DNA from: Reclinomonas americana ATCC 50394 | Lineage: Eukaryota; Jakobida; Jakobea; Jakobida | Reading direction: 5' to 3' | Length of the DNA: 23,477 nt | NCBI GenBank assembly: GCA_048213135.1 | Contig: PS015235.1 | Span: forward strand, 6,946-30,422 | Shown: positions 1 to 9,550 of the stretch, piece by piece | Position numbering within the stretch: the first letter of the stretch is position 1 | How the letters are laid out: every line of letters starts with the position of its first letter | Notes under the pieces: generated by a model | Told to the model about the DNA's origin: nothing | Seen by the model: only the letters and a program-made list of their open reading frames with translations | Databases searched by the model: none | Made by a program: the position numbers and the translations under genes

Positions 1-143
1 TGCAAAAAAATGAACACAAAATGGCGGACACAGACAAAAATACACGATATCATGAAACAGGACGGCAAGAGCGGGCCCGGTGGCGTATAATAGTGTCCAG
101 GTGCGCAGAGTGTTTTTGCAAACGCGGGTGAGGGCTGCAATAC

Positions 144-326
144 ATGCAGGAGGCAAGCACTGAGTGCCCGATGAAGTTCAAATTCTGCTCTTGCACTTGC
201 AATTGTTCAAAGCTCGAGAACGCGTGCACGTGCAAGTGTTGCAACGGCCTCGGCGATCCAGATGGGGCATCTACTGCTGTTTGTATGTGTGATTGGACTT
301 GCGGTCCTCAAGACCGCTGTCGTTGA
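144..326 (+). CDS. Candidate small Cys-rich, metallothionein-like protein (60 aa)
   Basis: This short ORF has 13 cysteines in 60 residues. They are arranged as repeated Cys-X-Cys motifs (CSC, CTC, CNC, then CTC and CKCC, then CMC) in two clusters separated by a Gly/Asp/Ala/Ser spacer near residues 34-42. That spacing and density are what metallothioneins use to bind Zn, Cu or Cd through thiolate clusters in the cytosol. There are no membrane segments and almost no aromatic residues, also typical of that class. Against it: the ORF is short, position -3 of the start is T rather than a purine, the region is rich in TGCA and TGT words that create Cys codons by chance, and another ORF overlaps it in a different frame from 262. 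I know of no specific family match. Treat as a candidate. Confidence 0.3.
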   Translation: MQEASTECPMKFKFCSCTCNCSKLENACTCKCCNGLGDPDGASTAVCMCDWTCGPQDRCR

Positions 327-800
327 ATTGCACTTGCCGATGGACGTCGCAAAGGCAAGCAGTGGCAGACGCAGAAATGTGCTACTGAGACGCACCGAGG
401 CCTTGTCGCGAGCAAATACGCAAGCACTTCGGCGACGCTCCCAGAATCACGGGATCACAAGATTTCTCCTTCAGCAATTCGATTTTCATCGTCCCGTCTC
501 TGTAGTGCCTCCATTTCCGGTTCCCATTCTACAAGGTGATCCGCATTCAGCTGCTGCTGCTGCTATTTGCAGTTGTAAAATTGCTTCTGCAGTCGAGAAA
601 AACGAATCCGGACACCAGTCGACGTCACCCGCAAATACACGCGCAAGAATCCCAAACCGACTTGCTGCAAGCCCAACAGTACACAACTGAAGTCCTCATC
701 GGCAACGCGGAAAGTGAAAAAAATCTCGCCAACAATCGACGTTGAATTGTCGCAGGACAACCCAAAATAGCGCCCTCACACGCGTGCACAAACAGTCGCG

Positions 801-880
801 CGTGCGTGTGTCTCTGTGTGTGTGTGAAGAACAAGCAACAGCAGGTGAGCGCGCACACACACACAAACAGAGACACAAAG
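801..880. repeat. Imperfect inverted repeat in cullin 5' leader
   Basis: The left arm (about 806-826, GTGTCTCTGTGTGTGTGTG) is the reverse complement of the right arm (about 853-877, CACACACACAC then ACAGAGACAC) apart from a two-base insertion. The loop is about 26 nt. A transcript could fold here. It may be only a by-product of GT and CA microsatellites facing each other. Confidence 0.5.
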
Positions 881-987
881 TGCGTGACATGGCCAACACT
901 CTCTCTCTCATACACAGTGTGCTGTCTCTGTGCAAGACTGTGTGTGACTGTGTGTGACTGTGCGTGTGAGAGAGAGAGCAAGCAACG

Positions 988-1232
988 ATGACTGCGAAAT
1001 TGCGAGTTCCGGAGAAGCTTATGGAGAAGCCGCAAATGAGTGTGGAACAAGTGGATGAAAAGTGGGAGACTCTCCGCCGCGCCATTCATCAGATCTATGC
1101 CAAGAATTCGTCGTCGCTTTCGTTTCAGACGTTGTATACGTTGCGTAAGGAGAAGAAGGGGGGATGGGGGGAAAAGGGGATGAGAATGGGGTGAAAAGAG
1201 GGGTAAAAGGGGAGGAGAATGGGGAGAGGGAT

Positions 1233-1291
<59 letters not shown>

Positions 1292-1507
1292 CACTATATG
1301 TAGTACGAACGAAGAGATACGTCGTCTCGTCGTCGTACGTACTACTCCGTCCGTCGTACGTACGACGACGACGTACGTACNNNNNNNNNNNNNNNNNNNN
1401 GGAAGGTAGGTAAGTAGTAGGAGTCCCTACCGTACGTCCTACGTAGTCGAACTAAACTTAACGTACGTTCGTTCGTCGTCTCCTCTCCTCCTCTTCTCTT
1501 CTCTCTC

Positions 1508-1554
<47 letters not shown>

Positions 1555-3270
1555 AGAGAGTGAGAGAAAGAATGAGCGCACAGTCTCAGTGACAAGTAAC
1601 AGATGTCTTTGTCTGTGTATCTTTCTCTCTCCCTCTTTCTCTCTCTCTCTCCCTCTCTCATTCTCCCTCTCTCTCTCTATGTGTATGTGTGTATGAGCGC
1701 ACATCTTTGTGCAACTGATAGATGTCATTGTCTGTTTCTCTCTCCCCTCTCGTGCGTGCCTGCATGTGTGTGTGACATAGAGAATGAGCGCACAGTCTCT
1801 GTGATAATAACAGGTGCAACGGGATCTGTATTTCTCTCTTGCTCTCTCTCTTTCTCTCTCTCCCTTTTTGTCCCTCACTCTGTCTGTCTGTCTGCCTGCC
1901 TCATCTCAGACGCCCGCTTCGCGGCCGTCGTTTCAATCTCACTCTGCAAAGGGATCGCCGCCTTTTCTCGCCCCATCTTTCCACTTGGGATTGACGCCCG
2001 CTTCGCGGCCGTCATTTCATATTTTTCACGCTGCACTCTCTCTCTCCCTTCCTCCCTCCCTCCCTTTTCTCCCTCGTCTCTCTGCCTCATCTCTGACGCC
2101 CGCGATTCGCGGCCGTCATTTCTTTTTCGTCACGAAGGATTTCGCACTCTTTCCCCCTTAATCTTCACTTCTTGACGCCCGCTTCGCGGCCGTCACCCTT
2201 TTTCCTCCCTCGCTCACCTCCCTTCCCCTTCAGCACCGCCTACCAAATGACCGTGTGCCACCAAGCCGAGTTCCTCTACCACAAGGTCCGCGAGCTACTC
2301 ACCGGCTTTGTTACGGAAACGCGGACGGCCCTCGACGCGAAACCCAACTCGCAGTTTGTGGAGGAACTGCGCTCCGCCTGGGTCTCACATCGCACCTCCA
2401 TGTTCCTCATCAAGGACATCTTGATGTATGTGGTACGTGAATGGGTCTGCGGCAGAAGCAGCAGTGCACAGTAGAAAAAGTCCCCCTCCCTCACTCACTC
2501 GCCTGCTCGTGCAGGATAAGAACTGGACCTCCAAGCACAAGGACAAGCTCCCGTTCTACCAGCTCGGCCTGTCGCTCTTCCGCGACCTGGTCGTGCGGCA
2601 CTCGTCGATTCAGCGGCGCACCGTCAGTCTCATGCTGGAGATGATTCGCCGCGATCGCTCAGGCGACGAGGTGCCCGACAAGGGCCTGCTGAAGAGCATC
2701 ACCGAGGTGCGTGGTGTGTGCAGCAGACGTGCCTTCTCCCTCATCTCTCACACGCACGCGCGCGCAGATGTTTGTGGAGCTCGGCAAGCGCGACGTGTAC
2801 GAGGCCCTGTTCGAGAAGCGCTTCCTCGAGGAGAGCGAGACATTCTTCCGCGCCGAGTCCTCCCAGTACTTTTCCACGTGCACGGCCCCCGAGTACCTGC
2901 GCAAGGTGAAAGCGCGGATGGATGACGAATTTGACCGCGTGGAGCAGTGCTTGGCCTCGACCACACGCGCGAAGATCCAGCACGTGATTGTGGATGTGAT
3001 GGTGGCCAGCTTCTTGCTGGACACGCTGCAGAAGGAGAGCTCCGGGTTCATGGTGCAGCTGAAGGAGGGCAATGTGGAAGGTGGGGAAGGGGGAGAAGGG
3101 GGAAAAGGGTGAAGAAGAGAGGGAAGGAGGGAGTTAAGGGAGAGGATGGGGTTGAGGGTTGGAGACAAAGAAAGAGGGAGAAAGAGAGGGAGGAATGGGA
3201 AAGGGGGAAAAAGTGAGGGAGGGAGGAAAAGGGAGACGATGGGGGTGAGGGTTGGAGACAGACAGACACA

Positions 3271-3349
<79 letters not shown>

Positions 3350-3932
3350 GAGGAGAGGAGGAGAGAGANNNNNNNNNNNNNNNNNNNNNNNNNNNNNNNN
3401 NNNNNNNNNNNNNNNNNNNNNNNNNNNNNNNNNNNNNNNNNNNNNNNNNNNNNNNNNNNNNNNNNNNNNNNNNNNNNNNNNNNNNNNNNNNNNNNNNNNN
3501 NNNNNNNNNNNNNNNNNNNNNNNNNNNNNNNNNNNNNNNNNNNNNNNNNNNNNNNNNNNNNNNNNNNNNNNNNNNNNNNNNNNNNNNNNNNNNNNNNNNN
3601 NNNNNNNNNNNNNNNNNNNNNNNNNNNNNNNNNNNNNNNNNNNNNNNNNNNNNNNNNNNNNNNNNNNNNNNNNNNNNNNNNNNNNNNNNNNNNNNNNNNN
3701 NNNNNNNNNNNNNNNNNNNNNNNNNNNNNNNNNNNNNNNNNNNNNNNNNNNNNNNNNNNNNNNNNNNNNNNNNNNNNNNNNNNNNNNNNNNNNNNNNNNN
3801 NNNNNNNNNNNNNNNNNNNNNNNNNNNNNNNNNNNNNNNNNNNNNNNNNNNNNNNNNNNNNNNNNNNNNNNNNNNNNNNNNNNNNNNNNNNNNNNNNNNN
3901 NNNNNNNNNNNNNNNNNNNNNATATATATAAT

Positions 3933-3972
<40 letters not shown>

Positions 3973-6900
3973 GCGAGGGGAAGGGGAAAGGAGAGGGGGT
4001 GGGAGGGAGATAATGGAGAGGATGGGGTTGAGGGTTGGAGACAGAGAAAGGGAGCGAGATGGTTGACGTGTGCCGAATTTAGTTGGTCATCATGTTCTGC
4101 TTGTAGTTTGACTTCGTGTGTGAATTTGTGTGTTCTCTTGCCATTCCCTAATACTGCTCATTTCCTTAGTCTTCCCCTTATTCCTCTGTTCTCCCTTTTG
4201 TATCACTATTCACGCCCCCCTTCCCTCCCCTTTGCTCACATTCCTCGCAGACCTGCGCCTCATGTATGATATGTTGTCTATGGTGGAATACGCGCGGAAC
4301 CCGATGATCGAAATGGTCAAGAGCCACATCATCAACGAAGTGCGGCTGTTTGTGCACGACGAGCAGTGCCAGAAGGATCCGAATTTCTTTGTGCAGGTGT
4401 GTGTTTTGCTTGTTGGCTTGGGTTCTTCGACCGCAGTTTGTTCTCTCCAGCTTCATCTCGTCGCTCACTCTCCATTCTCCTTCTCTCGCAGGGACTGCTG
4501 GACATGCGCACCAAGTTCATCGACATGCTCGAGTCGGCCTTCCAGCAGCAGGTGCCGCTGGAGGAGCCATCAGTTGCTGCCGAGGTTTGTGTGCACAGTC
4601 TCGTTCAGTCAGACGCTCGCTTCGCGGGCATATCTTATTTATCGCTCTGCCGAGGGATCGCTGCCTTATCTCCCTGCACTCTCGTCGCATTCCGCCTGTC
4701 AGACGCCCGCTTCCTCCTACTGCTCCTTCTCACTTCATCCATCTCCGCCAGGCCACACACCCACAACAGCAGGCACAGCAACGTGCTCGCGCTGCACCTG
4801 GCTCACCGGGCAGCGTCGTGGCCATGGCACAGCGCAAGAGCCGCGCATGTGCGTTCAATCACATTCACTCTTGTTGCTCTCTGTTAATTTTTGACACGCT
4901 CTTTTACAGCTTCGCACGACGCCTCCGGCTCGGTGTTCTCCGTCACACGCTTGCTCAGACAACCCGACCAGGCCTTCCTCAATTGCATGAAGCAGGTGAG
5001 TGGGTGACAGATGAACTGCCTGCGAAATTGCTCGTTGGACAGAGGGGGGGGGGGGGGGGAGGAGAGAGAGAGAGCGAGAGAAGGATGAAACTGAGAATGG
5101 AAAGAGCTGGGATATGAAGAGTAGGGTGGACAGAATAAGGCAGATTCATCATTCCCCTTCCGCCCTCCTTCTCCTCATTCCTGAGGACACAAAGAGAAGG
5201 GGAGTACAAAGAAAAGAAGAAGTAAGATGGAGATTTTGAGATAGAAAGACCGATTCATCCTTCCCCTTCCGTCTTCCTCTTCCTTCCTGAGGACACAGAG
5301 AGAAGGGCATTACAAAGCGGAGAAGACGTAAGATGGAGATTCAGAAAGAGAAAGACAGATTCATCATTCCCTTCCGTCTTCCTTTTCCTCCGTCCTGAGG
5401 ACACGGAGAGAAGGGGGTTACGAAGAAAAGAAGAAGTGAGAGGGGATGATGTGTGAGAGAGAGGCAGATTCATCCTTTTCCCTTCCGTCTTCCTTCTCCT
5501 TCCTGAGGACACAGAGTGAGGGGATTACGAAGCGGAGAAGAAATGCCTCCTCCTTCTCGTTTTCCTGTCTTGTCCCCTCCCTCTTGTATCCTCCCTCTTG
5601 TATCCTCCCTCTTATATCCTCTTGTCTCCTCTCTTTGTCTCCTCTCTGTGTCTCCTCTCTTGTCTACTCTCTTGTCTCTCCTCTCCATGTGTTCTCTGGT
5701 CTNNNNNNNNNNNNNNNNNNNNCCTTCCCCTTCCCCGTCCGTCTTCCTCCCGTTCTCTTCTCTCTCGTTCCCCCCTTCCCCTCCACCTTCCCCTCTTGTC
5801 TCCTCTGTCTTGTCTCCTCTCTTGTCTCTCCTCTCCATATGTTCTCTGGTCTCCTTTCCCTTCCCCTTCCCTCATCCTCTTCCCATTCTCCTGTCTAACC
5901 TTCCCCCTTCTACTTCCACCTTTACTTCTCCACTTTGCCTTCCCCTCTCTCCTTCACCATTCCCCCTTACCCCTTCCCCCTTCTCCATCTCTTTCCTCAC
6001 CGTTCCCCTTCCCCTCTTTACCCTTCCCCTCCACCTTCCCCTCTTAACCCTTCTCCTTTTACCTTGCAGGCCTTCGAACTGGTGCTGAACGAATTCGAGC
6101 GCACCCCCGAATACCTCTCCCTCTACATCGACTCGAAGCTCAAGCGCGGCAAGTCGCAAGTGCCCGAGCACGAACTCGACGGTCTCTTTGACAATTGCGT
6201 GCAAGTCTTCCGCTATCTGCGCGACAAGGACGTGTTTGAAAAGTACTACAAGAGGCACTTGTCAAAGGTGCGCCCGCCGCAGGACACATTGTTCTCTTTC
6301 TCCTCTTTTGCCTCTCACTCTTTCCGCCTCCTTGCCTGCAGCGCCTGCTCACCGGCCGCAGCATTTCGGACGATGCCGAAAACCAATTCCTGGGCAAGCT
6401 GAAGGCCGAGTGTGGCTATCAGTTTACCAACAAGATGGAGGGCATGTTCAAGGACCTGAAGATCAGCAAGGAGCTGCTGCAAAAGTACAAGCTGTTCCTC
6501 AAGACCAGGACTGTTGCGTCGACTCGAGTGAGAAGAAAACCATGGCGACATAATGTTGACCCTTGTTTGTGTTTGCAGCCTGCGTTGCCACCGCCACCCT
6601 TCGACTTGAGTGTGCAGGTGCTGACCACGGGTTACTGGCCGGCGCCCGTGGAGAGCTTTTGCGACATGAGCGAGTTCCTGCGGGAGCAGTTGGATGCGTA
6701 TCGCACGTTCTACTGCAAGCAGTTCTCTGGCCGTCGTCTCACGTGGCACTTGAACATGGTGAGTTTGGGGAGGGGAAGAGAGGGGGGAGCAGAGGGGAAG
6801 TGGGGGGAGAGGGGACTAAGGCTAAAGGGTTGAGGGATGCGGCGCAATGGTTGAGGGTTGAAGGTTGAGGGTTGCGGCGTGAGGGTTTAGGGCTGAGAAT

Positions 6901-8376
6901 TGAAGGTTGAGGGTTGCAAAGTGAGGGTTGAAGGATGCGTCGCGAAGGTTGCGGGTCAAGGGTTGCAAAGTGAGGGTTAAGGGTTGAGGGTTGTGGTGCG
7001 AGGGTTGCGGCGCGAGGGTTGAGGGTTGCGATGTGAGGGTTGAGGGTTGAGAGTATAGGGTTGCGGGTTGCGAAGCGAGGGTTGAGTGTTAAGGATTGCA
7101 AAGTAATCGTTAAGGGTTGCGAAGTGAGGGTTGAGCGTTGAGAGTTTACGGTTGAGGTTTGCGGAGTGATGGTTGAGGGTTGCGGTGCGAGGGTTGAGGG
7201 TTGCGGAGTGAGGGCGACCGTGAAGGAGCTGTTTTATCGAACGCGATTGGGGTGTGTGTTCATCTCCTTGCCAGTCTTGTCGTCTCTATGTCGTCTCTTT
7301 TGCGTCGTTTCCTTTCTTTTGCACGACAACATCCACATAGTTGCTGTCCCACGTTTTGTGTTTCACTGATCGCTTCTTGGTCCTTCTCACCTGAATGGTT
7401 TACATATCCTTCTGCTGCTATTCTTGTCGCTCTCTCCTCTCTAGAATTGTCTTCTCAGCTCTCTCCTCCTCCCACGCAGGGCAACGCCGACCTCCGCTTC
7501 AGCTGCGGTGAGGCCAGATATGAACTCAACGTCTCCACTCTTCAAATGTGCATTCTGCTGCTGTTTAACGACGCCGATCGGATCTCATTTACCGAGTTGG
7601 AGGCCACACTGAAGGCACGTTGGGAGATCTCTTTTCTCTCTCTCTCTCTCTCTGTGTGCGTGTGTCTGTTACTTCTTCCTCTCTCTGACTGTCATCTCTC
7701 TGTGTGTATGTGCGTGTCTGTTTATCTCCCTCTTTCCCTTTGCTCATCTTACCTCTCTCTCTACGTTTCTCTTTCTGTCTGTCCCTTCTCCCTCTCCCGC
7801 TTTCTCTTCCTGCCTCCTTCTCTCTCTCCTTCTCTCTTTCCCTCTCCCTTTCTCCCTCTCCCTCTTTCTCTCGTTCTCTCACCCTCTCTCCTTCTCCCTC
7901 GCTCCCCGTCCCTCTCCTTCTCCCTCTCCTTCTCCCTCTCCCTCTCCTTCTCCCTCACCCTCACTCTCACTTTCTCTCGCATGCAGATCCCGCCTCACGA
8001 CCTCAAGCGCAACATTCTCTCCCTCTGCCTCAAGCACCAGACGCACTCGTGCGTTCTCGTCAAGGAGCCGCACAGCCAAGATGTGGAGAAGTCGGACGTG
8101 TTTACGCTGAATGCGGCCTTCAAGACCAAGGTGAGCTCATCCCCAATTACCCTCCCACTCGCGCACATATTCAACCCTTCTGTCTCTCTCCAGAACCTCC
8201 GCCGCATCAAGATCTCCTCCGTGGCCATTCGGGAGACAGAATTGGAGAAGCGCAAGACGTACGAGAACATTAATGAGGACCGCAAGTGGGAGATTGATGC
8301 GGCAATCGTGCGCATCATGAAGGCTTCACGGTCGTGCTATCACCAGGATTTGGTGGCGCGGGTGACGGCGCAGCTG
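988..8376 (+). CDS. CUL3: Cullin-3 (CUL3), 14 exons recovered, 3' end in assembly gap
   Basis: Scaffold of a CRL3 ubiquitin ligase: the N-terminus binds BTB adaptors and the C-terminus binds RBX1 and is activated by neddylation. My exons are 988-1139, 2234-2432, 2515-2706, 2768-3080, 4251-4396, 4492-4584, 4752-4848, 4910-4995, 6070-6267, 6342-6527, 6579-6758, 7480-7614, 7987-8130 and 8194-8376; all phases agree, giving 768 codons. The N-terminus carries SLSFQTLY then TAYQM, matching the CUL3 helix that contacts BTB proteins (human S53, F54, Y58, Y62). The cullin-homology part shows KDVFEKYYKRHL, RLLTGRSISDDAE, VLTTGYWPAP and the neddylation motif AAIVRIMK, whose Lys codon is 8320-8322 (about residue 750). 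Exon 7 (4752-4848) encodes a Gln/Ala/Arg/Ser-rich insert not typical of the family. Exon 1 uses a weak donor (GTTGCG at 1140), chosen because only it keeps the LYxxAY alignment. The last exon (expected about 38 codons, ending near a YTYVA-like terminus) is absent and probably lies in 8861-9204. CUL3 is favoured over other cullins by the N-terminal and C-terminal motifs. Confidence 0.93.
1235..1284. repeat. (GA)n microsatellite, cullin intron 1
   Basis: About 25 uninterrupted GA units inside the first cullin intron, preceded by G-rich purine sequence from 1147. Confidence 0.95.
1297..1496. other. ACGT/TACG-word sequence around a 20-N join, probably sequencing artefact
   Basis: Both sides of the gap at 1381-1400 consist almost entirely of words such as GTACGTAC, CGTCGT, TACGTACG and GTAGTAC with homopolymers no longer than two or three. 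This differs from all other sequence in the window. It resembles the flow-order noise produced at low-quality read ends next to a microsatellite. The exact 20-N run suggests a join of unknown size. Confidence 0.55.
1497..1880. repeat. CT-rich microsatellite tract, cullin intron 1
   Basis: Long runs of CT broken by short words. A longer unit recurs: GAATGAGCGCACAGTCTC at about 1570 and 1787, with a related GAGCGCACATCT at 1696. Each is followed about 20-30 nt later by an ACAGATGTC/GATAGATGTC/ACAGGTGCA-like word, so a degraded unit of roughly 110-125 bp is present three times. Confidence 0.7.
1909..2194. repeat. Four copies of a GC-rich hairpin repeat (GACGCCCGC..GCGGCCGTC)
   Basis: Copies lie at 1909-1929, 1993-2013, 2095-2117 and 2174-2194, all in the same orientation in cullin intron 1. 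Each can fold into a stem of eight pairs with one C-C mismatch and a TTC loop. The copy at 2095 changes the loop region from CTTCG to CGATTCG, which lengthens the stem by one pair rather than breaking it. The 5' flank often carries a CTCA/TTGA word and the 3' flank ATTTC or GTTTC. Similar pieces recur at 4610-4720. Confidence 0.75.
3130..4055. repeat. Direct repeats, (CA)n and (GA)n microsatellites around a gap, cullin intron 4
   Basis: A unit of about 30 bp (GATGGGGTTGAGGGTTGGAG and following) occurs at about 3146, 3238 and 4020. Between the second and third copies are (CA)n at about 3264-3332, GA-rich sequence, the long gap and a second CA/GA tract at 3932-3973. No exon is expected here because exons 4 and 5 join in phase. 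Confidence 0.85.
3369..3921. other. Assembly gap (run of N)
   Basis: About 553 N inside cullin intron 4, flanked by CA/GA microsatellites. Confidence 0.97.
4605..4725. repeat. Diverged copies of the intron-1 hairpin repeat, cullin intron 6
   Basis: CAGACGCTCGCTTCGCGGGC at about 4610 and CAGACGCCCGCTTC at about 4701 match the intron-1 element. Between them CTCTGCCGAGGGATCGCTGC matches CTCTGCAAAGGGATCGCCGC from intron 1 (about 1941). The longer flanking match shows that the mobile or duplicated unit is larger than the 21-bp hairpin, about 80-100 bp. Confidence 0.7.
5110..5545. repeat. Minisatellite, four copies of a unit of about 107 bp, cullin intron 8
   Basis: The anchor GATTCATC recurs at 5143, 5252, 5358 and 5467. 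Each is followed by CCTTCCG(T/C)CTTCC, then CCTGAGGACAC, AGAGAAGG, TTACAAAG-type sequence and a purine tract. A run of 16 G at 5044-5059 precedes the array. Copies differ by small indels. Confidence 0.9.
5678..5852. repeat. Duplicated segment flanking a 20-N gap, cullin intron 8
   Basis: CTCTCCTCTCCATGTGTTCT at about 5677 recurs with one change at about 5826, and the sequence after the gap resembles that after the second copy. The gap at 5703-5722 may hide more copies or mark a collapsed tandem repeat. Pyrimidine-rich sequence continues to the exon at 6070. Confidence 0.75.
6826..7215. repeat. Telomere-like GGGTTG(A/C) repeat tract, cullin intron 11
   Basis: Dozens of AGGGTTG words occur in runs such as GTTGAGGGTTGCGGCGTGAG, mixed with AGGGTTTAGGG and variants spaced 7-22 nt apart. 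The strand is strongly G-rich with runs of three G at short spacing, so G-quadruplex formation is plausible. It is degenerate and internal to an intron, so it is not a working telomere. Confidence 0.8.
7625..7980. repeat. Pyrimidine-rich (CT/CTTCTCC) tract, cullin intron 12
   Basis: Nearly pure C/T with short TGTGTG interruptions up to about 7730, then CTCCCTCTCC units to the acceptor ATGCAG at 7981-7986. Confidence 0.85.
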
Positions 8377-8394
8377 GTGAGGGGGAAATACGGG

Positions 8395-8800
8395 GAGGGG
8401 AGGGAGGAGAAGGGAGGAGAAGGAGAAGACAAGCAGAGCGTGGAGAAGAAATGAAACAGGGAAAGGGGGAGAAGAAGAGGAAGAGGGAGGCGGAAAGGGA
8501 GGAGACGTCGAGAAGAAGAAGAAGCTGGCGAAGAAAAGAGTGAGAAGGGAATGTGAGACTGAGACACGAAGAGAGAGACAGAAAGGTGAACTATCACAGA
8601 CAGGCAGAAAGAGCGAGAGAGAGTGAGTGAGTGTGTGAGTGAGTGAGTGTGTGTGTGAGAGAGAGAGAGAGAGAGATGTATGTTGGGAGGAGTGGGAGCG
8701 TGGCTGAGGCGAGAAAGGAGAGAGAGGCAGTGAGAGAAAGATTGCGAGAAGAGAGAGAGAGAGAGAATTTGAGCCAAGGAAAAGGCGGAGAGGGTGTCGC
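8395..8800. repeat. Purine-rich (GA/GAGG) tract after cullin exon 14
   Basis: GGGGAGGGGAGG-type sequence grades into GAGAGAGA and GAGTGAGTG repeats. I find no sequence here matching the expected last cullin exon, so this is the last intron. Confidence 0.8.
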
Positions 8801-8860
8801 TCTCTCGCGGTGTCGTATTATTTGTCTGGGTGCGAGTGGAGAAAGTGCTTGCCAGTGTTC

Positions 8861-9204
8861 NNNNNNNNNNNNNNNNNNNNNNNNNNNNNNNNNNNNNNNN
8901 NNNNNNNNNNNNNNNNNNNNNNNNNNNNNNNNNNNNNNNNNNNNNNNNNNNNNNNNNNNNNNNNNNNNNNNNNNNNNNNNNNNNNNNNNNNNNNNNNNNN
9001 NNNNNNNNNNNNNNNNNNNNNNNNNNNNNNNNNNNNNNNNNNNNNNNNNNNNNNNNNNNNNNNNNNNNNNNNNNNNNNNNNNNNNNNNNNNNNNNNNNNN
9101 NNNNNNNNNNNNNNNNNNNNNNNNNNNNNNNNNNNNNNNNNNNNNNNNNNNNNNNNNNNNNNNNNNNNNNNNNNNNNNNNNNNNNNNNNNNNNNNNNNNN
9201 NNNN
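8861..9204. other. Assembly gap, probably contains the last CUL3 exon
   Basis: A run of 344 N. The visible sequence on both sides lacks the conserved cullin C-terminal winged-helix end, which must be within a few hundred bases of exon 14 if the gene is intact. Confidence 0.8.
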
Positions 9205-9550
9205 TTGATCACGCAGGGAGTGTCTTCATGACCAACCATTGCTTCCAACGGAGTGTGCATGGGGAGTAACCAATTCGCTCGTCCTTTCACAAGAACACAA
9301 ACAAAAACGAGGCCGAAAAGCGAATGATCCTCCTCGTTTGCACTCAATTTTGGAATTCGGCGTCGTGGTTTCTCTTGCAGCAACGCCAGTATTAGCCATC
9401 TCGACTTAATCTCGTTTTTCCGTGATGTCTGAGTTTCTGGTTCTCCCTCAAGATGGTGATCATCATGAAGCTATGTTGCTGTTTGGATCCGGAAAGTTGT
9501 TGTTGTTGTTGTTGCAAAATCCATGTTGCCTACGCAAAAAGGAGTCATAA

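Larger units (their letters stand above)
1..987. other. Upstream region of the cullin gene, no secure gene
   Basis: Apart from the Cys-rich ORF at 144-326 and the inverted repeat at 801-880, I see no supported gene. From about 780 onward the sequence is dominated by GT/CA/CT dinucleotide-rich DNA that should form the promoter or 5' leader of the cullin gene. A good splice donor (CAG then GTGAGC) at 845 and an acceptor (ATACACAG) ending at 918 would define a 74-nt intron in the 5' leader, close to the usual intron size in this window. This is inference from splice consensus only. Confidence 0.4.

Noticed and set aside
262-690. 142-codon + strand ORF with a signal-peptide-like start
   Set aside because: Only the first 20 residues look structured; the rest is Arg/Ala/Ser-rich without a family signature and it overlaps the Cys-rich ORF. 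A possible 57-nt intron at 536-592 does not improve it.
536-745. 69-codon + strand ORF with a Gln-rich end
   Set aside because: Starts from GTG inside another frame and has no supporting splice structure or homology.
5110-5545. Regular repeats and spacers considered as a CRISPR array
   Set aside because: Whole 107-bp units are similar, without unique spacers, inside a eukaryotic intron.
6826-7215. Considered as a true chromosome end
   Set aside because: Degenerate, internal, and followed by in-phase cullin exons.
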